The notes under the pieces: generated by a model
The model's database searches: none
The model's input: the letters and a program-made list of their open reading frames with translations, nothing else
Told to the model about the DNA's origin: nothing
Shown here: positions 1 through 7,446 of the stretch, in pieces
Layout of the letters: the number at the start of each line of letters is the position of its first letter
Numbering within the stretch: the first letter of the stretch is position 1
Source of the DNA: Sphingomonas aurantiaca
GTDB taxonomy: Bacteria; Pseudomonadota; Alphaproteobacteria; Sphingomonadales; Sphingomonadaceae
Assembly (NCBI RefSeq): GCF_003050705.1
Contig: NZ_QAOG01000007.1
Location: 131,995-195,994 of the forward strand
Reading direction: 5' to 3'
DNA length: 64,000 nucleotides
Position numbers and translations under genes: made by a program

Positions 1-2
1 GC

Positions 3-395
3 GACGGCTGCACGTTCGGGTACAAGGATATGGATGAAACGGTCGGGCCGAACGAGAGCGAGTGCCCGGCTGCGATCCTCGACGAACTGACCGAAACGGA
101 CAGCGAGTACGCCCTGGCTTGGCGCGCGCGGTGCCGCGCCAACCTACTCGCGAAGAAGCTCGACCGGGCCAAGCCGACCCCGAAGCCCGGGCAGACCATC
201 ATCTTCGATGAGCCCATACGCTTCAGCGACTGTAGCGACCGCAGTCGCTTCGAGGTGGTTGCCAATCCCAAAGGCAAGACGCCGCTGTTCCGCGACCCGG
301 AAAGCCGCGCGATCTGCCGCATCCCGGCATTTCGCAAACGGGCATACCGCATCGTTCATGCCGCGATCGTCGTAAGGGACGCGGCCAGTGGCTGA
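3..395 (+). CDS. DUF6927-like protein, C-terminal part (cut by window edge)
   Basis: The frame is open from the first bases of the window, so this is the C-terminal part of a longer protein; the ATG at 30 is internal. A stretch reading GYKDMDETVGP, then CPAAILDELTETDSEYA and AWRARCRAN, recalls the C-terminal half of DUF6927 proteins common on sphingomonad plasmids. That match is from memory. No catalytic residues can be named and the function is unknown. It overlaps the next gene by 8 bp, which suggests translational coupling. Confidence 0.6.
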   Translation, partial: DGCTFGYKDMDETVGPNESECPAAILDELTETDSEYALAWRARCRANLLAKKLDRAKPTPKPGQTIIFDEPIRFSDCSDRSRFEVVANPKGKTPLFRDPESRAICRIPAFRKRAYRIVHAAIVVRDAASG

Positions 396-1368
396 CCGCC
401 CGCCCGTCATCGCGGCCTGGGGTGCCGGCGTCGATTCCACCGCCATGATCGTCGAACTCGCCGAACGCGGCGAGCCGATCGACATGGTTCTCTTCGCCGA
501 CCCCGGCGCCGCGAAGTCGGCGACCTATGCCTTTATCCCCCTTTTCCGGGCCTGGATGTCGGAACGCGGCATCGCGTCCGAGATTGTCCGCTACCAGCCC
601 CGCAACTTCAAACACTGGCCGCCCTATGCGGGCATCGCCGAGAACATGCTGACCAACGCCACCCTGCCCTCTGTGGTATTTGGTGGCGGGTCGTGCAGCC
701 AGAAATGGAAGGCCGCCCCGCAAGATGCCTGGACCGCCCAGTGGGAACCCGCGCGCCGCTGCTGGGACGCAGGCGGGCGCGTGGTAAAGCTGATCGGCTA
801 CGACGCCTCGGGACGCGACACGCAGCGTTACCATCACGCGGTCGGGTGCGAGGATCCTCGCTACGCCTACCGCTACCCCTTGCGGGAATGGGAATGGTCG
901 CGCGCCGACTGCGAGGCGCGCATCGCGCGCGCCGGACTCCCCGTCCCGCCCAAATCGAGCTGCTACTTCTGCGGCAGCATCAAGCCCGACGAGGTGCTGG
1001 AGCTTTCAACCGAGGAGCTACGCATCATCGTTTTGATGGAAGCGCGAGCCAAGCCTCGCCTTCGCAATGTCGAGGGCCTGTGGCGCAAGCCGGTGCTTGG
1101 CCGTCGCGGTGCGACGCCGCGTCCCGGCAGCATCACCGAGTTCATCCGCGAACGCGGCCTCCTATCACCGGCCGAAGTCGACCGCATCATCGAGACGGCG
1201 CCTTTGGCGCTACTCGATTTTCAGGCCGCGCAGGCCGCGTTCCTCTCTGAGCAACGCGTCCCGATGGGGCGCTGGCTCGACGACTTTCATCGCGCGTCCG
1301 ACGCGCTGGCCGAAGACCATCACCATGGTACTGAGATTCCGGCGAACTCTGCACCGAACCGGCACTGA
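388..1368 (+). CDS. PAPS reductase-like PP-loop ATP pyrophosphatase family protein
   Basis: A 326-residue protein starting at GTG, overlapping the previous gene by 8 bp. The N-terminus has a PP-loop-type nucleotide-binding motif (WGAGVDST, residues 10-17, in place of SGGxDS) followed by VLFADPGA, as in the adenine nucleotide alpha-hydrolase fold of PAPS reductases. A pair of cysteines in SSCYFCG (around residue 190) could bind metal or a cluster. Members of this superfamily reduce PAPS, modify tRNA or DNA, or work in phage and plasmid defence. No sulfate-assimilation or dnd genes lie nearby, so a role in assimilation is unlikely. The exact substrate is unknown. Confidence 0.7.
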   Translation: MADRPPVIAAWGAGVDSTAMIVELAERGEPIDMVLFADPGAAKSATYAFIPLFRAWMSERGIASEIVRYQPRNFKHWPPYAGIAENMLTNATLPSVVFGGGSCSQKWKAAPQDAWTAQWEPARRCWDAGGRVVKLIGYDASGRDTQRYHHAVGCEDPRYAYRYPLREWEWSRADCEARIARAGLPVPPKSSCYFCGSIKPDEVLELSTEELRIIVLMEARAKPRLRNVEGLWRKPVLGRRGATPRPGSITEFIRERGLLSPAEVDRIIETAPLALLDFQAAQAAFLSEQRVPMGRWLDDFHRASDALAEDHHHGTEIPANSAPNRH

Positions 1369-1418
1369 CTGCCTGTGGCGTCACCTTTGCCGAGGGTCAC
1401 GAGGACCACGGTTGGACG

Positions 1419-1577
1419 ATGCAGTTGGAGTTTCAGGCGTATCTCAATCGTGATTGGAACGTCGGCGATCACGTTCGCAAGATCAGCAGCCTCCTCTCAG
1501 CTGGTCGCTTCGGGGCCCACGCCCACAAAGGCTGGCCCCCTCTCGCCTTTTCGGCCGAGCGTCGCCGCTACGAATGA
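1419..1577 (+). CDS. Possible small hypothetical protein
   Basis: A 52-codon reading frame begins with MQLEFQAYLNRDWNVGDHV and ends at TGA 1575-1577. The same frame is open upstream to 1335 with protein-like composition but no ATG or GTG, so the start may lie farther upstream and be lost to a frameshift. It is not recognised. It sits in the degraded stretch after the PP-loop gene, so it may be a remnant. Confidence 0.3.
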   Translation: MQLEFQAYLNRDWNVGDHVRKISSLLSAGRFGAHAHKGWPPLAFSAERRRYE

Positions 1578-1627
1578 CCCGAACCGCTTGGGTCTCCCAT
1601 TTTGCCAACCTTCAGAAGTCCGGTCTC

Positions 1628-1873
1628 ATGAAGACCTTCACCGGCCCTTTTCGAATACCCTGCCCATTACCGTGCGGAAATCATGGTCGAGGCGGAAGAT
1701 GTCGTCAGCGCCTGCCGCTCCGCTTGTCGATGCGTTGCATACGGCCGACGAGTGGAAGAGCCTCGATACGGAGCATCCCACTTATGTCAGCGCTTGTCGC
1801 TGGAGGTGTGGACGTCGATCCTTGGCGCTTTGTCCCGGATGGCGGCGATGCCTCCGTCCTGCCCGTCCCGGGG
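1628..1873 (+). pseudogene. Frameshifted small conserved gene (about 85 residues)
   Basis: One continuous protein can be read only by moving through all three forward frames: MKTFTGPF from 1628, then EYPAHYRAEIMVEAEDVVSA, then LVDALHTADEWKSLD, then VAGGVDVDPWRFVPDGG. The first shift lies in a TTTT run near 1650 and two more follow within 200 bp. Each segment reads like natural protein while the other frames do not. The product is an unrecognised small plasmid-type protein. Either the gene has decayed or the sequence carries indel errors; intact genes on both sides make decay the simpler reading. Confidence 0.55.
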
Positions 1874-2347
1874 CGTATTCTTGCGAGGTGGCAGCGTGCG
1901 CGGGCTATGCCGCGACCCGGAGTGAGGATCTGGTCGACCAGCTTGCGCATCATGATCGACACGATCGGCGCCGATGGAGCGCCCACGGATCACAGCAGCG
2001 GCGATGGTCCGCTTGTGTGCAACGGGGCAGGCACTTCTCGACTACGTTGCGACGTTCGGGTTGAGCCCCACGTCAACCGTAGCAGCAAGCGTGGTCACGT
2101 CTGCGCCCGACGCCACCTGACGCCCGACAGCCTTCCGCCAGAGAGATGCGGCACATGGGCAGCCGCGAGACCCCCGCAACCGCAAAAATCCGGGCCGAGT
2201 TGCCGCTTTGCGGCTGCCCGCACCACCCCAGTTTTTGCGGTTTCCCTCCGCTTACGCTCCGGTGCGGGCGCCTCTCATTCGGCCGCCCAGGAGGTGCGCA
2301 TCCGGCGGATAGGCCGCCGGTCTCGATCAGATGAAGGGCTTGACCCC
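1874..2347. other. Intergenic region without a convincing gene
   Basis: About 470 bp between the frameshifted gene and the DUF2493 gene. Open frames here lack good starts and show composition typical of GC-rich shadow frames. The right half carries an intergenic module repeated upstream of ssb (see 2191-2229). Confidence 0.5.
2191..2229 (+). repeat. Intergenic module, copy 1 (upstream of DUF2493 gene)
   Basis: CGGGCCGAGTTGCCG, a short spacer, then CGGCTGCCCGCACCACCCC, with GTTTCCCT shortly after. The same blocks in the same order occur at 4294-4334 before ssb. TTGCCG and CGGC can pair as a small stem. It may be a transcribed leader or promoter module shared by the two genes. Confidence 0.5.
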
Positions 2348-3307
2348 ATGACCACTTCCCTCGCTGCCGCACTCTCCGCTCTGGAGCTTGGACACCTCGA
2401 ACCCCGCGCCGAAGACGTTTCGGGCATGTGCCCGCCCTCGACCGAAGCACTGGAGCAGACCACCACCGCCATCTGGAGTGACCTGTTCGCAACCCTCCAG
2501 AACACGTCGCTCGAGCGCGACATCGAGGAGATGGGCTGGGGCCTGGTCAACCTCTTCCACCGGGCCGCGGCGAAGAAGCACGCGACCATCGACCGTCTCA
2601 CCGACGAGATCAGGCTCCTCCTGACCGAGCAGGACGGTTCGGAGATCAACACCGCCAACCTCGAGGACAAGATCGACCTCGCCAAGAAGATCGAGGAAGC
2701 CGCCACCTGCTACGAACACATGCGCGACACCGCAGCGGCACACTACATCCGCGAGACCGGCCGTTCCTGGATCCCATCGACCGGCAACCGCATTTCGCTC
2801 GGGGTTACGTCGGCAATCGTTGACGGACGCGCCTTCCTCCAGGCTCGGCGCGAGCGGGTCCGCGACGCCAACACTGCACAGGGCACGCCCGTAGTGTTTG
2901 CCGGGGGACGGCTGACCTTCCGGACCGACGAGGACATGAAGGCGTTCGGCGACAATCTGCTGCGCACCCTGGGTGCGGTTCGGGAGCGCGTCGGCGACAT
3001 GTATCTCGTCCATGGCGGCGACATGAAGGGGATCGAGCGAATCGCGGCGTCGTGGGCCGAGCAAAACGGCATCCAGCAAGTCCGCTTCGGTCTCGATCGC
3101 AAGCTGGGCGATCGTGCCGGCTTCCGTCGCAACGAGCAGATGCTCTCGCTGAAGCCCCGCTACGTCATCGCCTTCCAGGGTAATGGCGTGACCGAGCGTC
3201 TGGTCATCGACGCCAAGAAGGCCGGCATCCGCGTGGTCGATCGTCGGGGCCCGCTCGGCACCCCGCCCGCAGCTCAAAACGCTCAGCGCGACCGAGAGGT
3301 CGCCTGA
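2348..3307 (+). CDS. DUF2493 (YspA/SLOG-like) domain protein
   Basis: A 319-residue protein. The start at ATG 2348 follows AGGG about 10 bp upstream; the longer open frame to 1454 runs through degraded intergenic DNA and was rejected. Residues 1-150 look helical. The C-terminal third carries the DUF2493 signature: MYLVHGGDMKGIERIAASWA, a basic segment (RFGLDRKLGDRAGFRRN), then PRYVIAFQGNGVT and DAKKAGIRVVD. This is a SLOG/YspA Rossmann-like fold thought to bind nucleotide ligands, sometimes linked to defence or DNA processing. It is common on sphingomonad conjugative plasmids. The ligand and function are unknown. Confidence 0.75.
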   Translation: MTTSLAAALSALELGHLEPRAEDVSGMCPPSTEALEQTTTAIWSDLFATLQNTSLERDIEEMGWGLVNLFHRAAAKKHATIDRLTDEIRLLLTEQDGSEINTANLEDKIDLAKKIEEAATCYEHMRDTAAAHYIRETGRSWIPSTGNRISLGVTSAIVDGRAFLQARRERVRDANTAQGTPVVFAGGRLTFRTDEDMKAFGDNLLRTLGAVRERVGDMYLVHGGDMKGIERIAASWAEQNGIQQVRFGLDRKLGDRAGFRRNEQMLSLKPRYVIAFQGNGVTERLVIDAKKAGIRVVDRRGPLGTPPAAQNAQRDREVA

Positions 3308-3317
3308 GCTTCGGCTC

Positions 3318-3340
3318 GGCCGCTGGCAAAGCCAGCGGCC
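3318..3340 (+). terminator. Hairpin after the DUF2493 gene
   Basis: Perfect 10-bp inverted repeat GGCCGCTGGC-AAA-GCCAGCGGCC starting 10 bp after the stop codon, followed by a short CCCTTT. Likely an intrinsic terminator with a weak T-tract. Confidence 0.6.
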
Positions 3341-3399
3341 TCGCCCTTTGCCGCCTCTCCGCAGATTCCACTCACTTCCACCCATCGGGGAGCAAACCG

Positions 3400-3638
3400 A
3401 TGCCTAGCCCAACCTGTTAAAGGCGGCTGGGCAAAGCTGGCGCTTCGCGCTTCGGTTGACGGCGACACCTACCACGTCGTCATGACGGACAACCGCAGCA
3501 CTCCTCGCGCGAGCGGCAATAGGCTTTTCGTCAGCGTCGCCGGCTCCGGCCCCCCGCCTACATGATGACGACGCGGATCGCGCTGTCGACGCCATGATCG
3601 GTCGTGCAGGCTTCCCAAGGCGAACAGCCGAGCGGTGA
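3400..3638 (+). pseudogene. Frameshifted small gene (about 80 residues)
   Basis: ATG 3400 has a good ribosome site (GGGGAG, 7-12 bp upstream) but stops after six codons. A one-base shift at TGTTAAA restores KGGWAKLALRASVDGDTYHV and VVMTDNRSTPRASGNRLFVS. A second shift in a C-run near 3550 gives DDDADRAVDAMIGRAGFPRR, ending at TGA 3636-3638. The strong ribosome site and continuous protein-like reading across two homopolymer shifts mark a broken gene or sequencing indels. The family is not recognised. Confidence 0.5.
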
Positions 3639-3702
3639 TGACCGGTTCCTAAGAGCAAGCTCGCGAAGGTTCGGGGCCAATAGTTTCGCGACCAGCGCGC
3701 TA

Positions 3703-3767
3703 TTCCGCTTCGCTCCACCGAGCCCCTAGCCGGTCTTGGCCCGTTCGGGTGACGCTCGACTGACGGG
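3703..3767. repeat. 65-bp intergenic repeat, copy 1
   Basis: Begins TTCCGCTTCGCTCCACCGAG and ends CGACTGACGG. It is nearly identical to 5457-5521, with three mismatches seen by eye. Both copies are noncoding and lie 3' of broken genes. Confidence 0.7.
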
Positions 3768-4293
3768 GGGTTATCGCGCCCAAATCGCGATTCCGACGCG
3801 GAGCGGTTCCGTGGGGCGAGGCCGGAGTCTGCCCCTCGCCGTGTGCCTTTCGGTCGGGCGGCATGCCGCCTCACCGCGTTGATCTCTCCTCCGGCTTCGC
3901 CGCGTTGTGCCAGGTGGGATGCACTGCCGGCAGGCACGTCAGCCGCGCTTGGTTCCTGCAGTCCGGGCGGGACGCTGCGCAGCACGAACCTTCCATCGTC
4001 ATCTCGACGCGCACGACGTCCGCGCGCGCCGTGACGGCGAAAGGCGGCACCAAGGTCCACGCGGCAACCATCATCCTTCACGACAGCCACTGGAGCAGGG
4101 TGCGAGCACCAGCGAGGAAGGGTATCAAGCCGCCCCGGATAGCGGGATCGAGGCATAGTGGCACTGCCGACGAGCAACGCGACAAGGGCGTCCTGTTTCC
4201 CGGTTCCATGTCCGCTGCCCGCCGGGCGGTCCATCCCCTCTCTTTCCTGAACGACCTAATCCGGCCGTCCACCCCCTCCAACCCGCGATCGTT
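3768..4293. other. Gene-poor region upstream of ssb
   Basis: About 520 bp without a convincing gene. A forward frame is open into ssb from 3863, but its composition changes sharply at the ssb ATG. A patch near 4030-4155 reads AKGGTKVHAATIILHDSHW in one frame and then STSEEGYQAAPDSGIEA in another, which could be a further frameshifted remnant; this is weak. Confidence 0.35.
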
Positions 4294-4350
4294 CGGGCCG
4301 AGTTGCCGTGTGCCACGGCTGCCCGCACCACCCCTTCGATCGGGGTTTCC
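4294..4350 (+). repeat. Intergenic module, copy 2 (upstream of ssb)
   Basis: CGGGCCGAGTTGCCG, spacer GTGTGCCA, CGGCTGCCCGCACCACCCC, then GGTTTCCCT, matching the blocks at 2191-2229 in order. The spacer plus flanks can form a stem (GCCGTG/CACGGC). It may be a common 5' leader for the two genes. Confidence 0.5.
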
Positions 4351-4453
4351 CTGCGCGTCTTCGCGCTTCCGGTGGAGAGGGCGTCCTAGCCGTCTTTTTT
4401 GGTGTTCAGTCGAGGGGACGGACCCCCCGGCGAGCAAAAAAAGGAACCTCGAA

Positions 4454-4864
4454 ATGCAGAACCTCGTCATCCTCGCCGGCAACGTCGGCGCCACGCCTGA
4501 AGTCCGCACCACCCAGGGCGGCACCAAGATCACCAACTTCTCCCTCGCCACCTCGCGCCCCAAGCGCGACCAGGACGGCAAGACCATGAAGGATGGCGAA
4601 GGTCGCCGGGTCGAGGACACCGAATGGCACCGGATCACCTGCTTCAACGGCGTCGGCAAGACCGTCGCGCAGTATGTCGAGAAGGGCCAGAAGGTCATGG
4701 TCCGGGGCCGCATCCACTACACCCGCTGGACCGACGATCAGAACAACGAGCGCTACGGTGTCGAGATTATCGCCGACGAAGTGACCTTCCTCTCCTACGG
4801 CAAAAACCGCCAGGAGCGCCAAGGCGCCACGCAGGACGATGAGGCCGATGACGTCCCCTTCTGA
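4454..4864 (+). CDS. ssb: Single-stranded DNA-binding protein
   Basis: A 136-residue SSB with an N-terminal OB fold: LAGNVGATPEVRTT (residues 6-19), ITNFSLATS, EWHRITCFNG (around residues 58-67), YVEKGQKVMVRGRIHYTRW and GVEIIADEVTFL. A short linker leads to the acidic tip DDVPF that recruits SSB-interacting proteins. ATG 4454 is chosen because homology starts there and AAGGAACC lies just upstream; the longer frame to 3863 is noncoding. A second, tail-less SSB-like gene lies at 34658, so the element has two. This one probably protects transferred single-stranded DNA. Confidence 0.92.
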   Translation: MQNLVILAGNVGATPEVRTTQGGTKITNFSLATSRPKRDQDGKTMKDGEGRRVEDTEWHRITCFNGVGKTVAQYVEKGQKVMVRGRIHYTRWTDDQNNERYGVEIIADEVTFLSYGKNRQERQGATQDDEADDVPF

Positions 4865-4877
4865 GGGAGGCAGTACG

Positions 4878-4901
4878 GGCCCGGAGCTGACGCTCCGGGC
4901 C
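4878..4901 (+). terminator. Hairpin after ssb
   Basis: Inverted repeat GGCCCGGAGC-TGAC-GCTCCGGGCC, 10-bp perfect stem, 13 bp after the ssb stop, followed by TCTTCTC. Probable intrinsic terminator. Confidence 0.65.
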
Positions 4902-4958
4902 TCTTCTCGCGTTCACCGGCAATCAGGACCGCAGGGTCACAAGTTCACGAAGACACAA

Positions 4959-5384
4959 CTAAACCGCGTGCTTGAGCTGCTCGAGCTGCTTGTCGTCCGG
5001 CAGCGTCTCCGTGAGACGTTTCTGGAGCATACGATCGTCGAAAGGCTTGGCGATGCACGTCGCTTTGTCGGGCATGTCCCCCGGACATGGCGTCACGTTG
5101 CCGCTTGCGATCACGATCTCGATCCAGGGCCAATGCTCGGCAACGTAATGGGTAAGCGCGAACCCGTCGCTGTCGCCCGGCATCGCCACGTCTGAGAACA
5201 GGAGCGTAGCACCGTCGGTATGATCGCTCAGGAGGTCTTGGCCTCTTCACCCGTACCCGCTTCGTGAAAGCGAAAACCCGCTCCCTCCGGAATGTCGCAG
5301 ACATGCCTGAGAATGAGCGGATCGTCGTCGACTACCAATGCATAGGGACGGTAGGGATCGCCGTTCAGTCTAAAGGCTTATCAT
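4959..5384 (-). pseudogene. Frameshifted receiver-only response regulator
   Basis: The minus strand encodes a nearly complete CheY-like receiver domain split between frames. The first part reads YALVVDDDPLILRHVC (acidic pocket DDD) and EAGTGEEAK. After a shift near 5230-5245 it continues LFSDVAMPGDSDGFAL (phosphoacceptor Asp), IEIVIASGN and the conserved Lys in IAKPF. The N-terminus also needs a one-base correction in a TTT run near 5372 to reach ATG 5384. All receiver hallmark residues survive, so inactivation looks recent or is a sequencing artefact. No histidine kinase lies nearby. Confidence 0.7.
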
Positions 5385-5456
5385 GAAGCCGGGTAGCCTG
5401 TGTTGGTGTCCCGAGACGAGTTGGCGTCTCCCGGCAAAGCCGGGACCGTCGCTCTT

Positions 5457-5521
5457 TTCCGCTTCGCTCCACCGAGCCCGTAGCCGGTCTCGGCCCGTTC
5501 GGGTGACGATCGACTGACGGG
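5457..5521. repeat. 65-bp intergenic repeat, copy 2
   Basis: Begins TTCCGCTTCGCTCCACCGAG and matches 3703-3767 with three mismatches by eye. The surrounding 5385-5915 region has no convincing gene. Confidence 0.7.
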
Positions 5522-5814
5522 CGCGCAGCGCAGGGGAAACTCTCTTCCGGGAATCGGCAACTTCTTTCCATTCTAGCCCGGCCAGGGCGGCCTTGTCGCG
5601 CGGCGCACTCCCCTCATCGGCATAGGGACGCAGAGTGGGGGCACGGGCTGGGCAGGCGTCCACCGCGCCTGCGAGGGGGAGCGTCACCGGCGAGCCAGCG
5701 CGAAGCACGACGCTCCGGGCAGGCGGGCTTCACCCCGCTCTTGAGGCGCAATCCTTGGGCCGGCTCAGGGCCTCGTACGATCAACCCGCAAGGGGTCCGG
5801 GCGCTTCGCTACGG

Positions 5815-5837
5815 CTTTTTTGCGCAAGCGAAAAAAG
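5815..5837. terminator. A/T-arm hairpin, possible bidirectional terminator
   Basis: CTTTTTT-GCGCAAGCG-AAAAAAG: 7-bp perfect arms with a GC-rich loop that can pair further. T-runs on both strands fit a bidirectional terminator between the response-regulator remnant and the next plus-strand gene. Confidence 0.45.
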
Positions 5838-5915
5838 TGATCGCGGCCCTTCCCCGTCCTGTCGGGCGCCTGTCGAGCGGGGATGAACCCCGCCGGCTTC
5901 ACAGGAGCCTCGGAC

Positions 5916-6080
5916 ATGTTCAACGATATCTGGATCGCCCGCAAAAACGCCATGGGCCTCGCAAGAACCTTGATGGTGGCTACCATGGTGATCGCCGTCG
6001 GCACCCAATACGCCGTCATCACGGCCGAAGATCACGACAGCTCGCTCACGATCATCAACGAGTACGACCCTTACGCCTGA
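5916..6080 (+). CDS. Small membrane-type hypothetical protein
   Basis: A 54-residue protein. ATG 5916 is chosen over ATG 5883 because AGGAG lies 9-13 bp upstream of it. A hydrophobic segment (LARTLMVATMVIAVGTQYAV, about residues 17-36) could be one membrane helix, followed by an acidic tail ending NEYDPYA. It is not recognised. A strong hairpin follows the stop. Confidence 0.55.
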   Translation: MFNDIWIARKNAMGLARTLMVATMVIAVGTQYAVITAEDHDSSLTIINEYDPYA

Positions 6081-6087
6081 GCCTCCC

Positions 6088-6106
6088 GGGGGGGCTTCGC
6101 CCCCCC
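6088..6106 (+). terminator. G/C hairpin after the small membrane-type gene
   Basis: GGGGGGG-CTTCG-CCCCCCC begins 8 bp after the stop codon. A very stable stem with a CTTCG loop, without a clear T-tract. Confidence 0.6.
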
Positions 6107-6277
6107 TCCCCTCTCCGCTCGTCAACCGTGAAGGCGCCGGGGAGCGGGCATCGAGCCCGCCCCGGCCCTGCTGCGCAAGCACGGCACCGCCGCTGGACGC
6201 AGGGCTTCTGCCCCCTTCCACCCACCGCTTGGGTGCGGGATCCAAATTTCGACGGTATTGCTTCCGGACGCGGGCAA

Positions 6278-6604
6278 TCAGCTCCACGCCGTCCGGACAG
6301 GTGGCAGTTCCTCGAACACCTTCATCAGCCGCGGGTCGCGCAGGAGCGTCACCCATTCCCGACCATAGGTTCGTGACGCCAGATAGAAGCTAGACCCTTC
6401 GCACGCGACCATCCGGCAGCGCTCCAGCTTGTCGACCAGCGAATAGTCGGAGCCGTGGCGTGCCACGATGTCTTCCAACTCGGCCCGCATCAGCGTCCCG
6501 CATTTGCAGCAACGAATCCGGACCAACGCCTTCATCCGGAGCATATCGCCGGCGCTGTCCATCCAGCGGGGCCACAGGGCAACGATGTTGTCAGCCGTTT
6601 CCAT
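6278..6604 (-). CDS. Hypothetical protein with CxxC zinc-ribbon-like motif
   Basis: A 108-residue protein starting METADNIVALWPRWMDSAGD. RIRCCKCGTLMR (around residues 30-41) resembles half of a zinc ribbon, and a later Cys pair sits in RCRMVAC. The rest is mixed alpha/beta with SFYLASRTYGREWVTLL. It is not recognised. It points opposite to its neighbours and is probably an independent unit of the accessory array. Confidence 0.6.
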   Translation of the reverse strand: METADNIVALWPRWMDSAGDMLRMKALVRIRCCKCGTLMRAELEDIVARHGSDYSLVDKLERCRMVACEGSSFYLASRTYGREWVTLLRDPRLMKVFEELPPVRTAWS

Positions 6605-6852
6605 GATCGAACGATACGCCCCGATCGGCGCGGTCGTCCAGCATCAGCCTCGACCTGAAGTCTCTTCCCTGTCGACGATCCGCGCGGCATTTCGGGCTTC
6701 CACGTTCTGGCCGGGGCGCTCCCCCGCGCAAGCCCGCCAGCGGGCTTCTCCACTCCGTTGCGACCCTACGGGTGCGCGAGTGACCTATGCCCCGGCCGTC
6801 CTGTCGCCTGTCGAAAGGCCCCGATCGTCGGGGTCAATGGCAGGAGACCATC

Positions 6853-7245
6853 ATGGCCGAGCAAACGCCTCAATCAAACCACGCCACGGGTGGCGCAGCG
6901 ACGATCGCCCGCCTCAACGACTGGCTGCGCGAGCATCTCACCGCCCCGGGCAACAACCGTGTCATAATGACCAGCGGGATCGCAGACCTGATCGGCGACG
7001 TCACCCTTTTCAGAAACTTCCGCAAGCGGGCGGAGCTGCTCCGAGCGGTTCGCGACTTCGACGCTTTCGACGACGCAATCGACCCGTATGGCGAGCACGA
7101 CCTGGGCCGGTTCCTGTTCGAGGGCACCGATTGCTACTGGAAGATCGACTATTACAATCACGACGTGACCGCAGGTTCGGAGGATCCGGCGGATCCCTTC
7201 AAGACCACGCGCATCCTCACGATCATGCGCGTCGACGAACGATGA
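6853..7245 (+). CDS. DUF3768 family protein
   Basis: A 130-residue protein. ATG 6853 follows CAGGAGA at a proper distance; the frame upstream to 6787 was rejected. Family features are IARLNDWLREHL (residues 18-29), VIMTSGIADLI, DPYGEHDLGRFLFEG (about residues 77-91), YWKIDYYNHD, and the C-terminal DPADPFKTTRILTIMRVDE. DUF3768 proteins are frequent on alphaproteobacterial plasmids and ICEs and have no known function. A GC-rich hairpin follows. Confidence 0.85.
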   Translation: MAEQTPQSNHATGGAATIARLNDWLREHLTAPGNNRVIMTSGIADLIGDVTLFRNFRKRAELLRAVRDFDAFDDAIDPYGEHDLGRFLFEGTDCYWKIDYYNHDVTAGSEDPADPFKTTRILTIMRVDER

Positions 7246-7251
7246 CGTACC

Positions 7252-7275
7252 GCCCCGGCGCGATGGCGCCGGGGC
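7252..7275 (+). terminator. Hairpin after the DUF3768 gene
   Basis: GCCCCGGCGC-GATG-GCGCCGGGGC, a perfect 10-bp stem, 6 bp after the stop codon. Confidence 0.6.
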
Positions 7276-7306
7276 TCATCGTTCTGCCGAGAGGATCGGA
7301 TCACGA

Positions 7307-7446
7307 ATGTCGAGGCCCCCCTCCCCACTCAACGCCCCGAGATGAGCGCAGCCGAGCGCGCGCGACGGGAACGCGGGATCGACTTCGCTGGTGGCAACGT
7401 CCGTTATGAAGGCGGCATTCTCTCTTATAAGATCGAGGCATCAACG
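7307..7446 (+). pseudogene. VbhA-like antitoxin N-terminal fragment, probably broken
   Basis: ATG 7307 has a GAGAGGA ribosome site but its frame stops after 12 codons; the stop overlaps a second ATG at 7342. That frame reads AAERARRERGIDFAGGNVRY and EGGILS, resembling the N-terminus of VbhA-type antitoxins, which inhibit Fic toxins. After about residue 30 the reading (open to 7749) loses protein-like character. No Fic gene is present. This looks like a decayed small gene; the VbhA link is tentative. Confidence 0.3.

Noticed and set aside
388..1368. DndC-type phosphorothioation enzyme
   Set aside because: No dndB, dndD or dndE genes nearby and the loop motif differs; a generic PP-loop call is safer.
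1454..2347. Long 5' extension of the DUF2493 reading frame
   Set aside because: It runs through frameshifted gene remnants and a repeated intergenic module, lacks a ribosome site, and family similarity begins only after ATG 2348.
2327..3385. 352-codon minus-strand frame over the DUF2493 gene
   Set aside because: Shadow frame; the plus-strand protein carries the recognisable domain.
3863..4453. N-terminal extension of ssb
   Set aside because: SSB homology starts exactly at ATG 4454; upstream composition is noncoding and includes an intergenic repeat.
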